DNA from: Myxococcales bacterium
Lineage (GTDB): Bacteria; Myxococcota_A; Bradymonadia; Bradymonadales; Bradymonadaceae
DNA length: 18,451 nt
Assembly (NCBI GenBank): GCA_007120915.1
Contig: SKMT01000460.1
Coordinates: 1-18,451 of the forward strand
Direction of reading: 5' to 3'
A program made the translations under genes and the position numbers. Numbering within the stretch: position 1 is the stretch's first letter; each line of letters begins with the position of its first letter. Below are positions 1 through 10,400 of this stretch, piece by piece. Below the pieces are notes generated by a model. That model searched no databases. It saw only the letters and a program-made list of their open reading frames with translations, and was not told where the DNA came from.

Positions 1-8
1 AGTTCCAT

Positions 9-169
9 GGGCGCTGGGCTCTGGGTGCTGGGCGCTGGGTGCTGGGCGCTGGGTGCTGGGTGCTGGGCGCTGGGCTCTGGGCGCTGGGTGCTGGGCGCTG
101 GGTGCTGGGCGCTGGGTGCTGGGTGCTGGGCGCTGGGTGCTGGGCGCTGGGTGCTGGGCTCTGGGTGCT
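9..169 (+). repeat. G-rich heptamer tandem array, 23 units
   Basis: Twenty-three uninterrupted 7-bp units of the form GGG followed by CGCT, TGCT or CTCT fill exactly 161 bp. The only variation is at the fourth and fifth bases of the unit. A GGG tract recurs every 7 nt with 4-nt gaps, so the plus strand fits the simple G-quadruplex pattern many times over. Translation gives a low-complexity Leu-Gly-Ala-Gly pattern in all open frames, so I do not call a gene here. Nine units of the same family lie in the opposite orientation at 505-567. Heptamer arrays of this general type (short tandemly repeated repetitive sequences) are known from other bacteria, notably cyanobacteria. Confidence 0.95.
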
Positions 170-200
170 GAGTGACCAGTGGAGGTTCAACGCTCGACCC

Positions 201-240
201 GTAGCCCGGGGCCAGCCGCAGTTCAGGCTGCCCCGGGTAC
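201..240. repeat. Strong GC-rich hairpin between the heptamer arrays
   Basis: Bases 205-216 and 227-237 are reverse complements apart from one extra C on the left. The arms extend outward by GTA (201-203) and TAC (238-240) with one bulged G. The result is a stem of about 14 bp containing CCCGGGGC, closed by a loop of about 10 nt. No T-run follows on either strand, so it does not look like an intrinsic terminator. Confidence 0.75.
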
Positions 241-265
241 TGAGGTACTGTCGACTCAAACGAAC

Positions 266-310
266 GTTCCACTACTGGAAGTTCCACTGCTGGAAGTTCC
301 ACTGCTGGAA
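266..310. repeat. Three tandem 15-bp palindromic repeats
   Basis: Units at 266-280, 281-295 and 296-310 read GTTCCACTRCTGGAA. The second and third are identical and the first differs at one base. Each unit has dyad symmetry, TTCCA-N4-TGGAA. Direct repetition of a short dyad at a 15-bp period resembles an array of protein-binding sites, but no gene starts close by. There are no spacers, so it is not a CRISPR array. Confidence 0.9.
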
Positions 311-350
311 GTTTGCAGGATCTGTCTCGGGACGTACAGATTCCGTCTGG

Positions 351-448
351 CGATATCCGGACCGCTGCCGGCCCGGCGGCCTAGCTCCCTCGGAGCGATA
401 TCCGGACCGCTGCCGGCCCGGCGGCCTAGCTCCCTCGGAGCGATATCC
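351..448. repeat. 45-bp tandem repeat, two copies plus a partial third
   Basis: Bases 351-395 and 396-440 are identical 45-bp copies beginning CGATATCCGG and ending CCCTCGGAG. A third copy starts at 441 and matches for its first 8 bases. The unit contains the palindromes GATATC and TCCGGA and the dyad GCCGGCCCGGC. The period is a multiple of three, so open frames pass through it, but the encoded peptide is only the repeat itself. Perfect identity of the two copies suggests recent duplication. Confidence 0.93.
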
Positions 449-504
449 AGAGCAGCTCATGCGATCCTTCGTATCGACATTTTGCGACCTGGCACGGACC
501 AACC

Positions 505-567
505 AGCGCCAAGCGCCCAGAGCCCAGAGCCCAGAGCCCAGCGCCAAGCGCCCAGAGCCCAGCACCC
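505..567 (-). repeat. Heptamer array, 9 units, inverted relative to 9-169
   Basis: Nine 7-bp units (agcgccc, agagccc, agcaccc and the variant agcgcca) are reverse complements of the GGG heptamers at 9-169. The G-rich strand is therefore the minus strand here. The two arrays enclose about 335 bp and could pair as the arms of a very large hairpin or act as recombination substrates. The AT-rich stretch immediately to the right (about 575-616) leads towards acnA. Confidence 0.93.
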
Positions 568-690
568 ATCACCCGCTTTTATCAAAACAATAACATCAAT
601 CAATTTTCATTATCCACCCGCCGCCTCTAGGTTCTCTGATGCTGTAGCTAACTGAGCTGCTAATCCCCTAGCAAACCCACCGAGGATATT
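568..690 (+). other. Leader region upstream of acnA
   Basis: After the repeat block the base composition changes abruptly to an AT-rich stretch (about 575-616) and then a mixed leader. The acnA promoter probably lies here, but I cannot name convincing -35 and -10 boxes. A GAGGA ribosome-binding site lies at 682-686, four bases before the ATG. No credible gene is seen anywhere in 1-690. Confidence 0.5.
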
Positions 691-3438
<2,748 letters not shown>

Positions 3439-3447
3439 ATCGTCGTG

Positions 3448-3473
3448 GGTCTTGAGACTTACGTCTCGGGACT
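3448..3473 (+). other. Stem-loop just after acnA stop
   Basis: Bases 3448-3458 pair with 3463-3473 (11 bp including G-U pairs) around the 4-nt loop TTAC. It starts 9 nt after the acnA stop and has no T-run. It may protect the 3' end of the mRNA or support the terminator that follows. Confidence 0.55.
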
Positions 3474-3490
3474 ACACCGGTACCACCAAG

Positions 3491-3524
3491 ACCCTCGCGT
3501 CGGTCACCCGGCGCGGGGGTTTTT
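3491..3524 (+). terminator. Rho-independent terminator of acnA
   Basis: Stem ACCCTCGCG (3491-3499) pairs with CGCGGGGGT (3512-3520), with one wobble, around a 12-nt loop. TTTTT follows immediately (3520-3524). It lies about 50 nt after the acnA stop codon and separates acnA from the next plus-strand gene. Confidence 0.85.
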
Positions 3525-3543
3525 CTGTCCGGTCCGATGACGG

Positions 3544-3597
3544 TTCGCCGATCACCGATGGATGGGTTACACTCTCTGGTGAGAGCATTGCGTAACC
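3544..3597 (+). promoter_or_regulatory. Candidate promoter and nested palindrome upstream of the cNMP-binding gene
   Basis: A weak promoter candidate is TTCGCC (3544-3549), an 18-nt spacer and TACACT (3568-3573). Overlapping the -10 box is a nested inverted repeat. Outer arms are GGTTAC (3565-3570) and GTAACC (3592-3597); inner arms are CTCTC (3572-3576) and GAGAG (3581-3585) around TGGT. It ends 46 bp before the TTG start. The dyad could be an operator or a 5'-UTR hairpin. The promoter boxes match consensus only partly. Confidence 0.4.
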
Positions 3598-3643
3598 GAC
3601 CACGCTGCGACCCGTCACTCTCCTCTGAGAACCGAGCCTCATA

Positions 3644-4768
3644 TTGAGTACAACGCCTCTGCAGTCCTTGAAGGGGGTGTCGATCTTTGAGCGGCTCGAC
3701 GATGGTCAGCTCGAAATGCTGGTGCCTGTGCTCAAACAACGCCGGCTCAAGGAGGGGGAACTGCTGTTTGAAGAAGGCGATGTGGGCGACTACATGGCGG
3801 TGCTGACCACGGGCAAGCTGGTCGTAGAGGTCAGCGCCGACGACGGCGACGCAACCCGCACCATCGTCGCCACTTTCAAGGCTCCGGAAATCGTCGGGGA
3901 GATGTCCTGTCTCGATCCGGCCACTCGCTCCGCTACGGTACGAGCGCGCGGCGACGCCGAATTATTGGTGCTGGAGCATGTCGTGCTGGAATCGCTGCGC
4001 AAGAATGCTCCCACCCTCTATTCGCAGATCCTGCGCGGCGTCGCCCGGCTGCTCGCTGAGCGACTCGATGAGACTACGCGACGTATCGCCGGGTTTCTTC
4101 GAATAAAACGGGAACCCACCCAGCCCCGCCAGCCCACCTGGGAGGAGCTTCAACTGCGCACTGAATCCGGAGAGCCGGTTCGAGCTGACGTAGAGTTGCC
4201 TGCTGAAGGGGTGGTAAAGAGCCTGGACGACAACACGCGCCGAGTGTTGCGCAGCGCCATGGTGCCGCGGAGATTCTTCCGAGGAGACGTCATCTGTCTG
4301 GAGGGAAGCCCGGCGAACGAGGCATATTTCGTGGTACGCGGGCGAATCGCTGCTGTGAAGGCACTCGGAAACAAGAACTACAGACTTACCACCATCACAA
4401 AGGGAGGATGCCTGGGCCAGCGAGCACTTCTGGCGCAGGGAGATCGGCTGGTCACTCTTCGAGTCAGCAGCCGGGACGCAGTGCTACTGTGTCTGGATCG
4501 CAATGATTTCGAGGCCCTTCTTGAGGCCGATTCCTCACTGGCCATCGGGTTCCAGCGCGCCATCACCGTCGGAGCGATCCGTCAGCTTCGCCAGGCCAAT
4601 GAGATGGTCGCCTACCTGGGCGCGCGCCCCGATCGAGACGATTCTCCCAATTCATTCGCTCGCCTCGACGTGCCCAACGAATCGATGCTCGATGACGATA
4701 TGGAGAGCGTCGACGACGTCGGTACTCTCGCCTCGATGTACATGGATCTGGTGTCGGTCCGCGATTAA
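3644..4768 (+). CDS. Tandem cyclic-nucleotide-binding domain protein
   Basis: The 374-residue protein consists of two CRP/PKA-type cyclic-nucleotide-binding domains (about residues 8-130 and 195-310) and an acidic tail, with no helix-turn-helix, kinase or membrane segment. The first phosphate-binding cassette is canonical: GEM with Glu86 and TRSATV with Arg95, the same 9-residue spacing as in PKA regulatory subunits. In the second, Gln259 replaces the ribose-binding Glu while Arg268 is kept, so it may bind differently or not at all. Without an output domain it probably acts as a soluble sensor or regulatory subunit for an unidentified partner. The start is TTG at 3644: an in-frame stop lies at 3626-3628, no ATG lies between, and the next ATG would cut into domain 1. 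SD pairing is weak. It converges on the next gene with 19 bp between them. Confidence 0.9.
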   Translation: MSTTPLQSLKGVSIFERLDDGQLEMLVPVLKQRRLKEGELLFEEGDVGDYMAVLTTGKLVVEVSADDGDATRTIVATFKAPEIVGEMSCLDPATRSATVRARGDAELLVLEHVVLESLRKNAPTLYSQILRGVARLLAERLDETTRRIAGFLRIKREPTQPRQPTWEELQLRTESGEPVRADVELPAEGVVKSLDDNTRRVLRSAMVPRRFFRGDVICLEGSPANEAYFVVRGRIAAVKALGNKNYRLTTITKGGCLGQRALLAQGDRLVTLRVSSRDAVLLCLDRNDFEALLEADSSLAIGFQRAITVGAIRQLRQANEMVAYLGARPDRDDSPNSFARLDVPNESMLDDDMESVDDVGTLASMYMDLVSVRD

Positions 4769-4787
4769 GCCCCTGATTGACCGCTTC

Positions 4788-5621
4788 TCATACCAACTCG
4801 TCGATCTCCTCGACCTCGATGTCCCAGCCGTTGGCCACCCACATCACGTGGTGGTTCGGGATCTCCGTCCACTCGTCGTCGTCGATGCTGTTGGCGACCA
4901 TCAGTGCCCGGAATCGATCGTGCGTCACCGATTTGGGGTTGTGCCCGGCGAACAACGGTTCTTCGGTCGACTCCTCGATCCCTTCGATCAGCCGGTAGTG
5001 CATCGAATCGCCGATGCGGGCGGCGACGATGCATCGGTCGGTGACGGCAACGGCCTGCAACGGCGCGATGTCGCCGTCGGCGCTGCCGTTGAGAGACTGC
5101 TGCAACTGTAGCACTGTCTCCGCGAGTTGTTCGGCATACATCTGCGGCCAGTCTGTCTTGGGAGTAGTCGACAGGTTGGATTCGACTTTGGTGTAGAAGA
5201 TGTGAAACAGAAGCTCCGCCATCGAGTTGCCCTCGATGTTGCGGCGTACGTGATCGGGGACGGCATCGCGCAGGTCGTCGTGGGCAGCTTCGAGCTTCTG
5301 CTCGTCGCCATGCTGGGCATACACCCAGTTGCGAAACCGGAAGGGCTGCAGGTTTTTGGTGCCCGCCGAACCGGCATCTTCGTGGCGTACATGCCCCACG
5401 ATCGACCGGCTGGAGATGTCACCCAACAGCGCCGGAAGATCGACGGAGGCAGCCTTGCGCCTGGGGTGTTTTCGAAGAAGGGACCGACCGTCCTGAAGCA
5501 AACCGATCCCTAGCCCGACGCGTTCGTCGGCAGCAACGGCCCTTAAAGGCTCACCGTACTGCTTCATCACTTCCGACGTAAGGCTGTCGTCGCTGCAAAT
5601 GTAACCGAAAACCTGGGACAT
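4788..5621 (-). CDS. Class II glutamine amidotransferase-like protein, degenerate active site
   Basis: This 277-residue protein resembles YafJ/EgtC-type class II amidotransferase (Ntn hydrolase) domains: an N-terminal strand MSQVFGYI, a GHVRHEDAG motif (residues 76-84), KNLQPF (89-94) and an AQHG motif (102-105) where active enzymes have A/H-NG. In that family the nucleophile is Cys2; here residue 2 is Ser. The usual Asn-Gly is His-Gly, and the DSE-type motif reads NSMAE (132-136). Glutaminase activity by the normal route is therefore doubtful, although Ser2 could in principle act as an Ntn nucleophile after Met removal. The start at 5621 is supported by an AGGAG site 8 nt upstream. No synthetase partner is adjacent. 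The fold assignment rests on motif recognition and is fairly but not fully secure. Confidence 0.75.
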   Translation of the reverse strand: MSQVFGYICSDDSLTSEVMKQYGEPLRAVAADERVGLGIGLLQDGRSLLRKHPRRKAASVDLPALLGDISSRSIVGHVRHEDAGSAGTKNLQPFRFRNWVYAQHGDEQKLEAAHDDLRDAVPDHVRRNIEGNSMAELLFHIFYTKVESNLSTTPKTDWPQMYAEQLAETVLQLQQSLNGSADGDIAPLQAVAVTDRCIVAARIGDSMHYRLIEGIEESTEEPLFAGHNPKSVTHDRFRALMVANSIDDDEWTEIPNHHVMWVANGWDIEVEEIDELV

Positions 5622-5787
5622 GTGCTGCTCTCCTGGTGCGTACCGCGTTGCGCTCGACTGTGTGTGAAACCGGCGGGTTGTACCACCGATTCGTTCCTCA
5701 TGATAACAGTTGTGGCAACCGGAATATACTTTTTGTCGCCGCCCACCTCCTCACTGGTGTAGACAAAAGAGACGAGGTCACTATTTC
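5622..5787. other. Upstream region of the GATase-like gene
   Basis: This stretch must hold the promoter of the 4788-5621 gene unless transcription reads through from the right. There is an AT-rich patch around 5700-5770, but I see no convincing pair of promoter boxes. A short open frame here shows no coding features. Confidence 0.35.
5630..5634 (-). promoter_or_regulatory. Ribosome-binding site fixing the start of the GATase-like gene
   Basis: AGGAG on the minus strand, 8 nt before the ATG at 5621, supports the N-terminus MSQVF and hence the absence of a Cys at position 2. Confidence 0.8.
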
Positions 5788-5954
5788 GTTCCCATCCGGA
5801 AACCCCGAATCTGAGCAGGGCCGAGATGAAATGGCCGAACTCGTCATTTCGTGAAACCGCAGTAGTATCCGGAGGTTACTTCAAGTGTTGAACGAATGAC
5901 GAGATCGGGATTTCAGCCGGTATCTGCGAAATTCCGGGGATTCCGGATGGGGAC
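5788..5954. repeat. Long imperfect inverted repeat between two minus-strand genes
   Basis: The outer arms are 5788-5810 and 5931-5954, sharing CCATCCGGAA and CCCCG with few differences. Further in, CTCGTCATT (5840-5848) is matched exactly by AATGACGAG (5895-5903), with similar flanks. The whole is an imperfect palindrome with arms of about 70 bp around a core of about 30 bp. It fills most of the gap between the membrane protein and the GATase-like gene. ACTATTTCG also occurs as a direct repeat at both edges (from 5780 and 5953). No coding sequence is credible here and no T-run marks it as a simple terminator. Confidence 0.7.
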
Positions 5955-5969
5955 TATTTCGCTTCCGAT

Positions 5970-7031
5970 CTACTCGATCGCTTCTCCGGCCTGCTGGAGC
6001 GCCTCCTGGATCTCATCGCTCGCCTCTTCGCCCGCCTCTTCTACATCAATGGGAACAGGAGCGTCGACCGGCTCATCCTCAACTTGCTGCTGTTCGACGG
6101 GCTCGTCGACCTGATCGTCGAACTCATCGGTCTGTTCGAACCCGGGGATCTCCTCGCCGTCGATGCCCGGAAGCCCTTCCTCGGGTGGCCATTGCATGTC
6201 GAGAGGAAAGATCGTGCCGAGCTGTCGGGCCTCGGGCATCGGTTCGCCAGTCGTCGAGATCTGAGCGGCCAGCCAGCCCGTCGCCGATGCCGCTGTTGTT
6301 ACACCGGCGGCGTCAGCCGGGGCACCGGTCAACTCGGCGACCGCCGATGCCGGCCAGTGACCGTAGTGCGACATCTGGTCGCCCGCCACATTCGGCATCG
6401 GCGCGACCAGGGCCACAATCGCCACCAGCGAAAACCCTAGCGCCCAGGGCCGATATGTACCCCGGCGCACAACACGGCGCAGCATGTACGGAATCGTCAG
6501 CACCACCAACGCCGACATCAGCGCGATCAGCCAGCCCGCCGACACCCACTGCCCGAGATAAAAGCCCAGCACCCACCACAGCAGAACCGCCGGGGTGAAC
6601 CAGAGCACATTCTTGACCACCGCCAATAGGACGCGACGAGGCCGTGAGGATTCTTCGGCTCGCCCTTTGCCCTTCGGTGCTTCTTGCGCAGGTTCGGCGC
6701 CCTTGTTCGACTCCCCGGGCTTGCCCGCTTTCTTTGGCTTCTTCTTCGACGGTTTGGACGACTTCTTGGACTCCGCCGGCAGTTTGTCCGCCTCTTCGAG
6801 CGAAGCGAACTCCGAGGCGAGACCATCGTCGTCATCGGTGGCCGTTTTCGTCGCACCGCTGTCGTCGTCGGCCTCCACAGACTTGAGAAATTCGTCGATA
6901 TCGCCCAGTTCATCCTCGTCGATATCAGCACTGGCGGAGGAATCCCCCTTGGCGGCGCGCCCTTCCAGATCGCGCAGCAGCGCGTCATATTCCTCGTCGG
7001 TCAGTCCATTTTCCTCGTTGTCATCGGCCAT
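5970..7031 (-). CDS. Acidic membrane protein of unknown function
   Basis: I do not recognise a family. With the start at 7031 the protein has 353 residues. Residues 1-88 are very acidic and probably disordered (runs of D and E, with LTDEEYDALLRDLEGR near the N-terminus). Residues 89-133 are Lys/Pro/Ser rich and basic. Three hydrophobic segments follow (about 134-158, 163-184, 196-212), with RRVVRR after the second. The C-terminal part (213-353) is Pro/Glu rich and ends in a strongly acidic tail. The basic stretch before the first segment suggests a cytosolic N-terminus. The ATG at 7031 is preferred over the ATG at 7073 because GGGAG lies 6 nt before it and the extra 14 residues look unlike the acidic start. 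It follows rpoC but a terminator separates them, so it is probably expressed separately. Confidence 0.82.
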   Translation of the reverse strand: MADDNEENGLTDEEYDALLRDLEGRAAKGDSSASADIDEDELGDIDEFLKSVEADDDSGATKTATDDDDGLASEFASLEEADKLPAESKKSSKPSKKKPKKAGKPGESNKGAEPAQEAPKGKGRAEESSRPRRVLLAVVKNVLWFTPAVLLWWVLGFYLGQWVSAGWLIALMSALVVLTIPYMLRRVVRRGTYRPWALGFSLVAIVALVAPMPNVAGDQMSHYGHWPASAVAELTGAPADAAGVTTAASATGWLAAQISTTGEPMPEARQLGTIFPLDMQWPPEEGLPGIDGEEIPGFEQTDEFDDQVDEPVEQQQVEDEPVDAPVPIDVEEAGEEASDEIQEALQQAGEAIE

Positions 7032-7166
7032 TTTCCTCTCCCTCTGGCGACAGTGATACTGCCGGTATGCCACCGCTTCGGCCCTAACCTCAAGCTAAGG
7101 GGATTGCACCCGGTGGCAAACGCGATGCCCACTGTGGCCTATTCCGGTGGCGGCTCTCAACGAAAG
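7032..7166 (-). other. Upstream region of the membrane-protein gene
   Basis: It contains the GGGAG ribosome-binding site at 7038-7042. The promoter is presumably between here and the rpoC terminator, but no clear boxes stand out. Confidence 0.4.
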
Positions 7167-7196
7167 ACGCCGCCGGCCCGTGGGGGCTCGGCGGCG
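7167..7196 (-). terminator. Probable terminator of the rpoBC operon
   Basis: On the minus strand, ACGCCGCCGAGCCC (7196-7183) pairs with GGGCCGGCGGCGT (7179-7167), with one bulge and a 3-nt loop. The following bases are CTTTCGTT, a modest U-tract. The stem is very stable and lies about 230 nt beyond the rpoC stop. Confidence 0.65.
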
Positions 7197-7243
7197 TGAA
7201 GCACGGGGAAATCATTATCGCGCAGAAGTTACGTGTCTGACCT

Positions 7244-7278
7244 TTCCGATTTCGGATTTCCGACTTCCGTGTTCCGAT
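7244..7278 (+). repeat. TTCCGAT heptamer array, left arm (5 units)
   Basis: Five consecutive 7-bp units: ttccgat, ttcggat, ttccgac, ttccgtg and ttccgat. They are matched in reverse complement by four units at 7361-7388. The array lies between the rpoC stop and the probable operon terminator, so it should be transcribed as part of the rpoC 3' UTR. Confidence 0.88.
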
Positions 7279-7360
7279 TCACCTTTACTTCGTCTCCAGA
7301 TTTCCACGCAATCCCAGGGGGGCAACCGGAAACCATCAGACAAAGGAAAAGCAAAAGTCC

Positions 7361-7388
7361 ATCGGAACTCGGAAATCGGAAATCGGAA
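7361..7388 (-). repeat. ATCGGAA heptamer array, right arm (4 units)
   Basis: Four 7-bp units: atcggaa, ctcggaa, atcggaa and atcggaa. They are the inverted counterpart of 7244-7278 across an 82-bp spacer. About 24 of 28 positions can pair, giving a long hairpin 40 nt beyond the rpoC stop codon. Confidence 0.88.
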
Positions 7389-7427
7389 GCGTTTGTCTCC
7401 CATCCGTCGGGGGAGGTTGAGTCGGCG

Positions 7428-10400
7428 TTACTCGCCGGCGGCCAGTTCGTCGAGGGTTCCGAAGCGCTTGACGATCTCGTCGGGCAGCTCTTCGGGCGGT
7501 TCGACGCGGTGGCGCAGGTTTTCGTACTGGCGAGCGCCCGTGCCGGCCGGGATCAACCGACCCATGATCACGTTCTCTTTGAGCCCGCGCAGATAGTCGA
7601 CCTTGCTCTCCAGCGCCGCCTCGGTGAGCACCTTGGTGGTCTCCTGGAAGCTCGACGCGGAGATGAAGCTCTCCGTGGACAGCGACGCCTTGGTAATGCC
7701 CAGCAGAAGATCCTGAGCCACCGCCGGATTCGCTCCCTTTTCAACCAGCTTCTGGTTGACCTCTTCGAATGCGGCGCGGTCGACCTGCTGACCGGTCAAA
7801 AAGTCGCTGTCACCGACTTCCACAATCTTGACCTTGCCCAGCATCTGCCGAACCACGATCTCGATGTGCTTGTCGTTGATATCGACACCCTGGAGTCGGT
7901 AGACCTCCTGGATTTCGTCGACCAGGTACTTCGCCAGCGCCTTGCGGCCCTTCACCCGCAGAATATCGTGGGGGTTCTCCGAGCCCTCCATCAGCGCTTC
8001 ACCGGCACGCACCCGATCCCCTTCGAGCACGGTGATGTGCTTGTTCTTGGGGATTCGGTACTCCTTCGGATCACCGACGTCGGGGGTGATGACGACGGTA
8101 CGCTTGTTCTTGGTCTCTCGGCCGAAGGAGACGGTACCACCGATTTCGGTGATCACCGCCTGCTCCTTGGGCGTTCGAGCCTCGAACAGCTCGGCGACAC
8201 GGGGCAGACCACCGGTGATGTCTTCGTTCTTGGTGGTCTCCCGCGGAATCTTCGCCAGAATCTGACCCGGCTGAACCTCTTCGCCTTCGTTCACGAAGAT
8301 CGCGGCGCCGACGGTGAGGAATTTGCGGGTCAGAATCTTGCCGTCCTTCCCGTCGCGGATCATGATTTTGGGACGGATCGCCGAGTCGCGGCTCTCGACG
8401 ATGACCTTGCGAGACAGGCCCGTGTTCTCGTCGACGCGCTCCTCCATGGAGACGCCTTCGACGACATCTTCGAACTCCACGGTCCCTTCCACATCGGTGA
8501 GCACCGGCGTGGCGAAGGGCTCCCATTCGGCCAGGGTTGCACCCTGCTCGATCTCGTCACCCTCGTCGTAGTACAGCCGGGCGCCGTACACGAGCGGATA
8601 ACGCTCGCGCTCACGGCCATCCTCGTCGACGATGGAGACTTCCCCGTTTCGGGTCATCACCACGTTGACGGTGCCGCCGGCCTCTTCGCGCTGCACCAGC
8701 TTCATGTCGTGGAACTCCACGGTACCACTGAACTTGACCTCGTGGACCGACTGCTCGACCTCCAGGGAACCGACACCACCGATGTGGAAGGTCCGCATCG
8801 TAAGCTGGGTTCCCGGCTCGCCGATCGACTGGGCGGCGATGGTTCCGATGTTTTCACCGACGTTGACCAACCGGCCGCGCGCCAGGTCTCGCCCGTAACA
8901 ACGGGCGCAGACGCCGATGCGCGTCTCACAGGTCAGCGGCGAACGCACGCGAACCTGCTCGACCCCGGAGTTCTCGATCTTTTCGGCGGCCTCCTCATCG
9001 ATGGGCTGGTTGGCGTCGACCAGAATCTCGTCGTCCTGGTCCCACACCGGCTCCAGCGCCACACGGCCCAGCACCCGGTCGCCCAGGCTCTCGATGACCT
9101 CTCCGCCCTCATACAGAGCGTTGATGTCGACACCATCGAGCGTGCCGCAGTCGAAGTCCTGGATCACCGCATCGTTGGCCACGTCGACGAGCCGTCGGGT
9201 CAGATACCCGGAGTTCGCCGTCTTCAGCGCCGTGTCCGCCAGGCCCTTTCGGGCACCGTGGGTGGAGATGAAATACTCCAGCACGGTCAGACCTTCGCGG
9301 AAGTTCGCCGTAATCGGGGTTTCGATAATCTCTCCGGAGGGCTTCGCCATCAGCCCTCGCATCCCCGACAACTGACGCATCTGCTGCGCCGAGCCTCGCG
9401 CCCCGGAGTCGGCCATGATGTACACGGAGTTGAAGGAACGCGCCGTTTCGGTCTCCCCGGTAATCGGGTCGACGAACTCATCCGTCGAGATCTGTTCCGA
9501 CATCTCCTCGGCGACCTCTTCGGTGGCATTGGCCCAGATGTCGACAACCTTGTTGTAGCGCTCACCGTCGGTGATCAGACCTTCGGTGTACTGGTTGTCG
9601 ATCTCGGCGACTTCCTGGCGAGCACCTTCGACGATATCCCATTTGTTCTCCGGGATCTCCATGTCGCCGATGGAGATCGAGATCCCTCCGCGGGTGGCGT
9701 AGTCGTAACCGATGGTGCGCACCGCGTCGGCGACGAGCACCGTGGTTTTGTTGCCCTCCATCCGGTAGCAGGCGTCGATGACCTCGGCGAGCGCGCCTTT
9801 GCCCATCGGCCGGTTGACCAGCTCGAAGGGCAGCGAGTCGGGCAGCACCTCGTAGAAGACGACTCGACCACAGGTGGTGTCGACGATCTCGCCGTCGTGA
9901 CGCACCTTGATGCGCGCCATCAGCTCCAACTGTTCGGCGTCGTATGCCATCCGAACTTCTTCGAAGCTCGAATAGAAGCCCTGGATGGGGAAGCCGTCTT
10001 CGTTCTCGCGGTAACAACCCTTCGCGTAGGGCCGCTCACTGGTGAGGTGATAGCAGCCGAGCACGATGTCCTGGGTCGGCAGGATGATCGGGCCGCCGTG
10101 GGCGGGCGACAGAATGTTGTTGGTGCTCAACAGAAGCACTCTGGCTTCCATCTGCGCTTCCAGCGACAGCGGTACATGTACCGCCATCTGGTCGCCGTCG
10201 AAGTCGGCGTTGTACCCCACGCAAATCAGGGGGTGAATCCGGATCGCCTGCCCCTCGATGAGCACCGGCTCAAAGGCCTGAATGCCCAGCCGGTGCAGCG
10301 TGGGAGCTCGGTTCAGAAGCACCGGGTGCTCCTTGATCACCTCGTCGAGCACGTCCCACACCTCCGGCACGCGCCGTTCCACCAGCTTCTTGGCGGATTT

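Noticed and set aside
266..448. Possible CRISPR array
   Set aside because: The 15-bp and 45-bp units are directly abutting with no spacers, and no cas gene is present.
39..593. 184-codon open frame through the left repeat region
   Set aside because: The product is only translated heptamer and 45-bp repeats; no ribosome-binding site or non-repeat core.
5636..5854. 72-codon plus-strand open frame
   Set aside because: It runs into the long inverted repeat, has no homology that I recognise and no convincing ribosome-binding site.
7032..7073. Upstream ATG for the membrane protein
   Set aside because: The 14-residue extension is basic and unlike the acidic N-terminus; the ATG at 7031 has the better ribosome-binding site.
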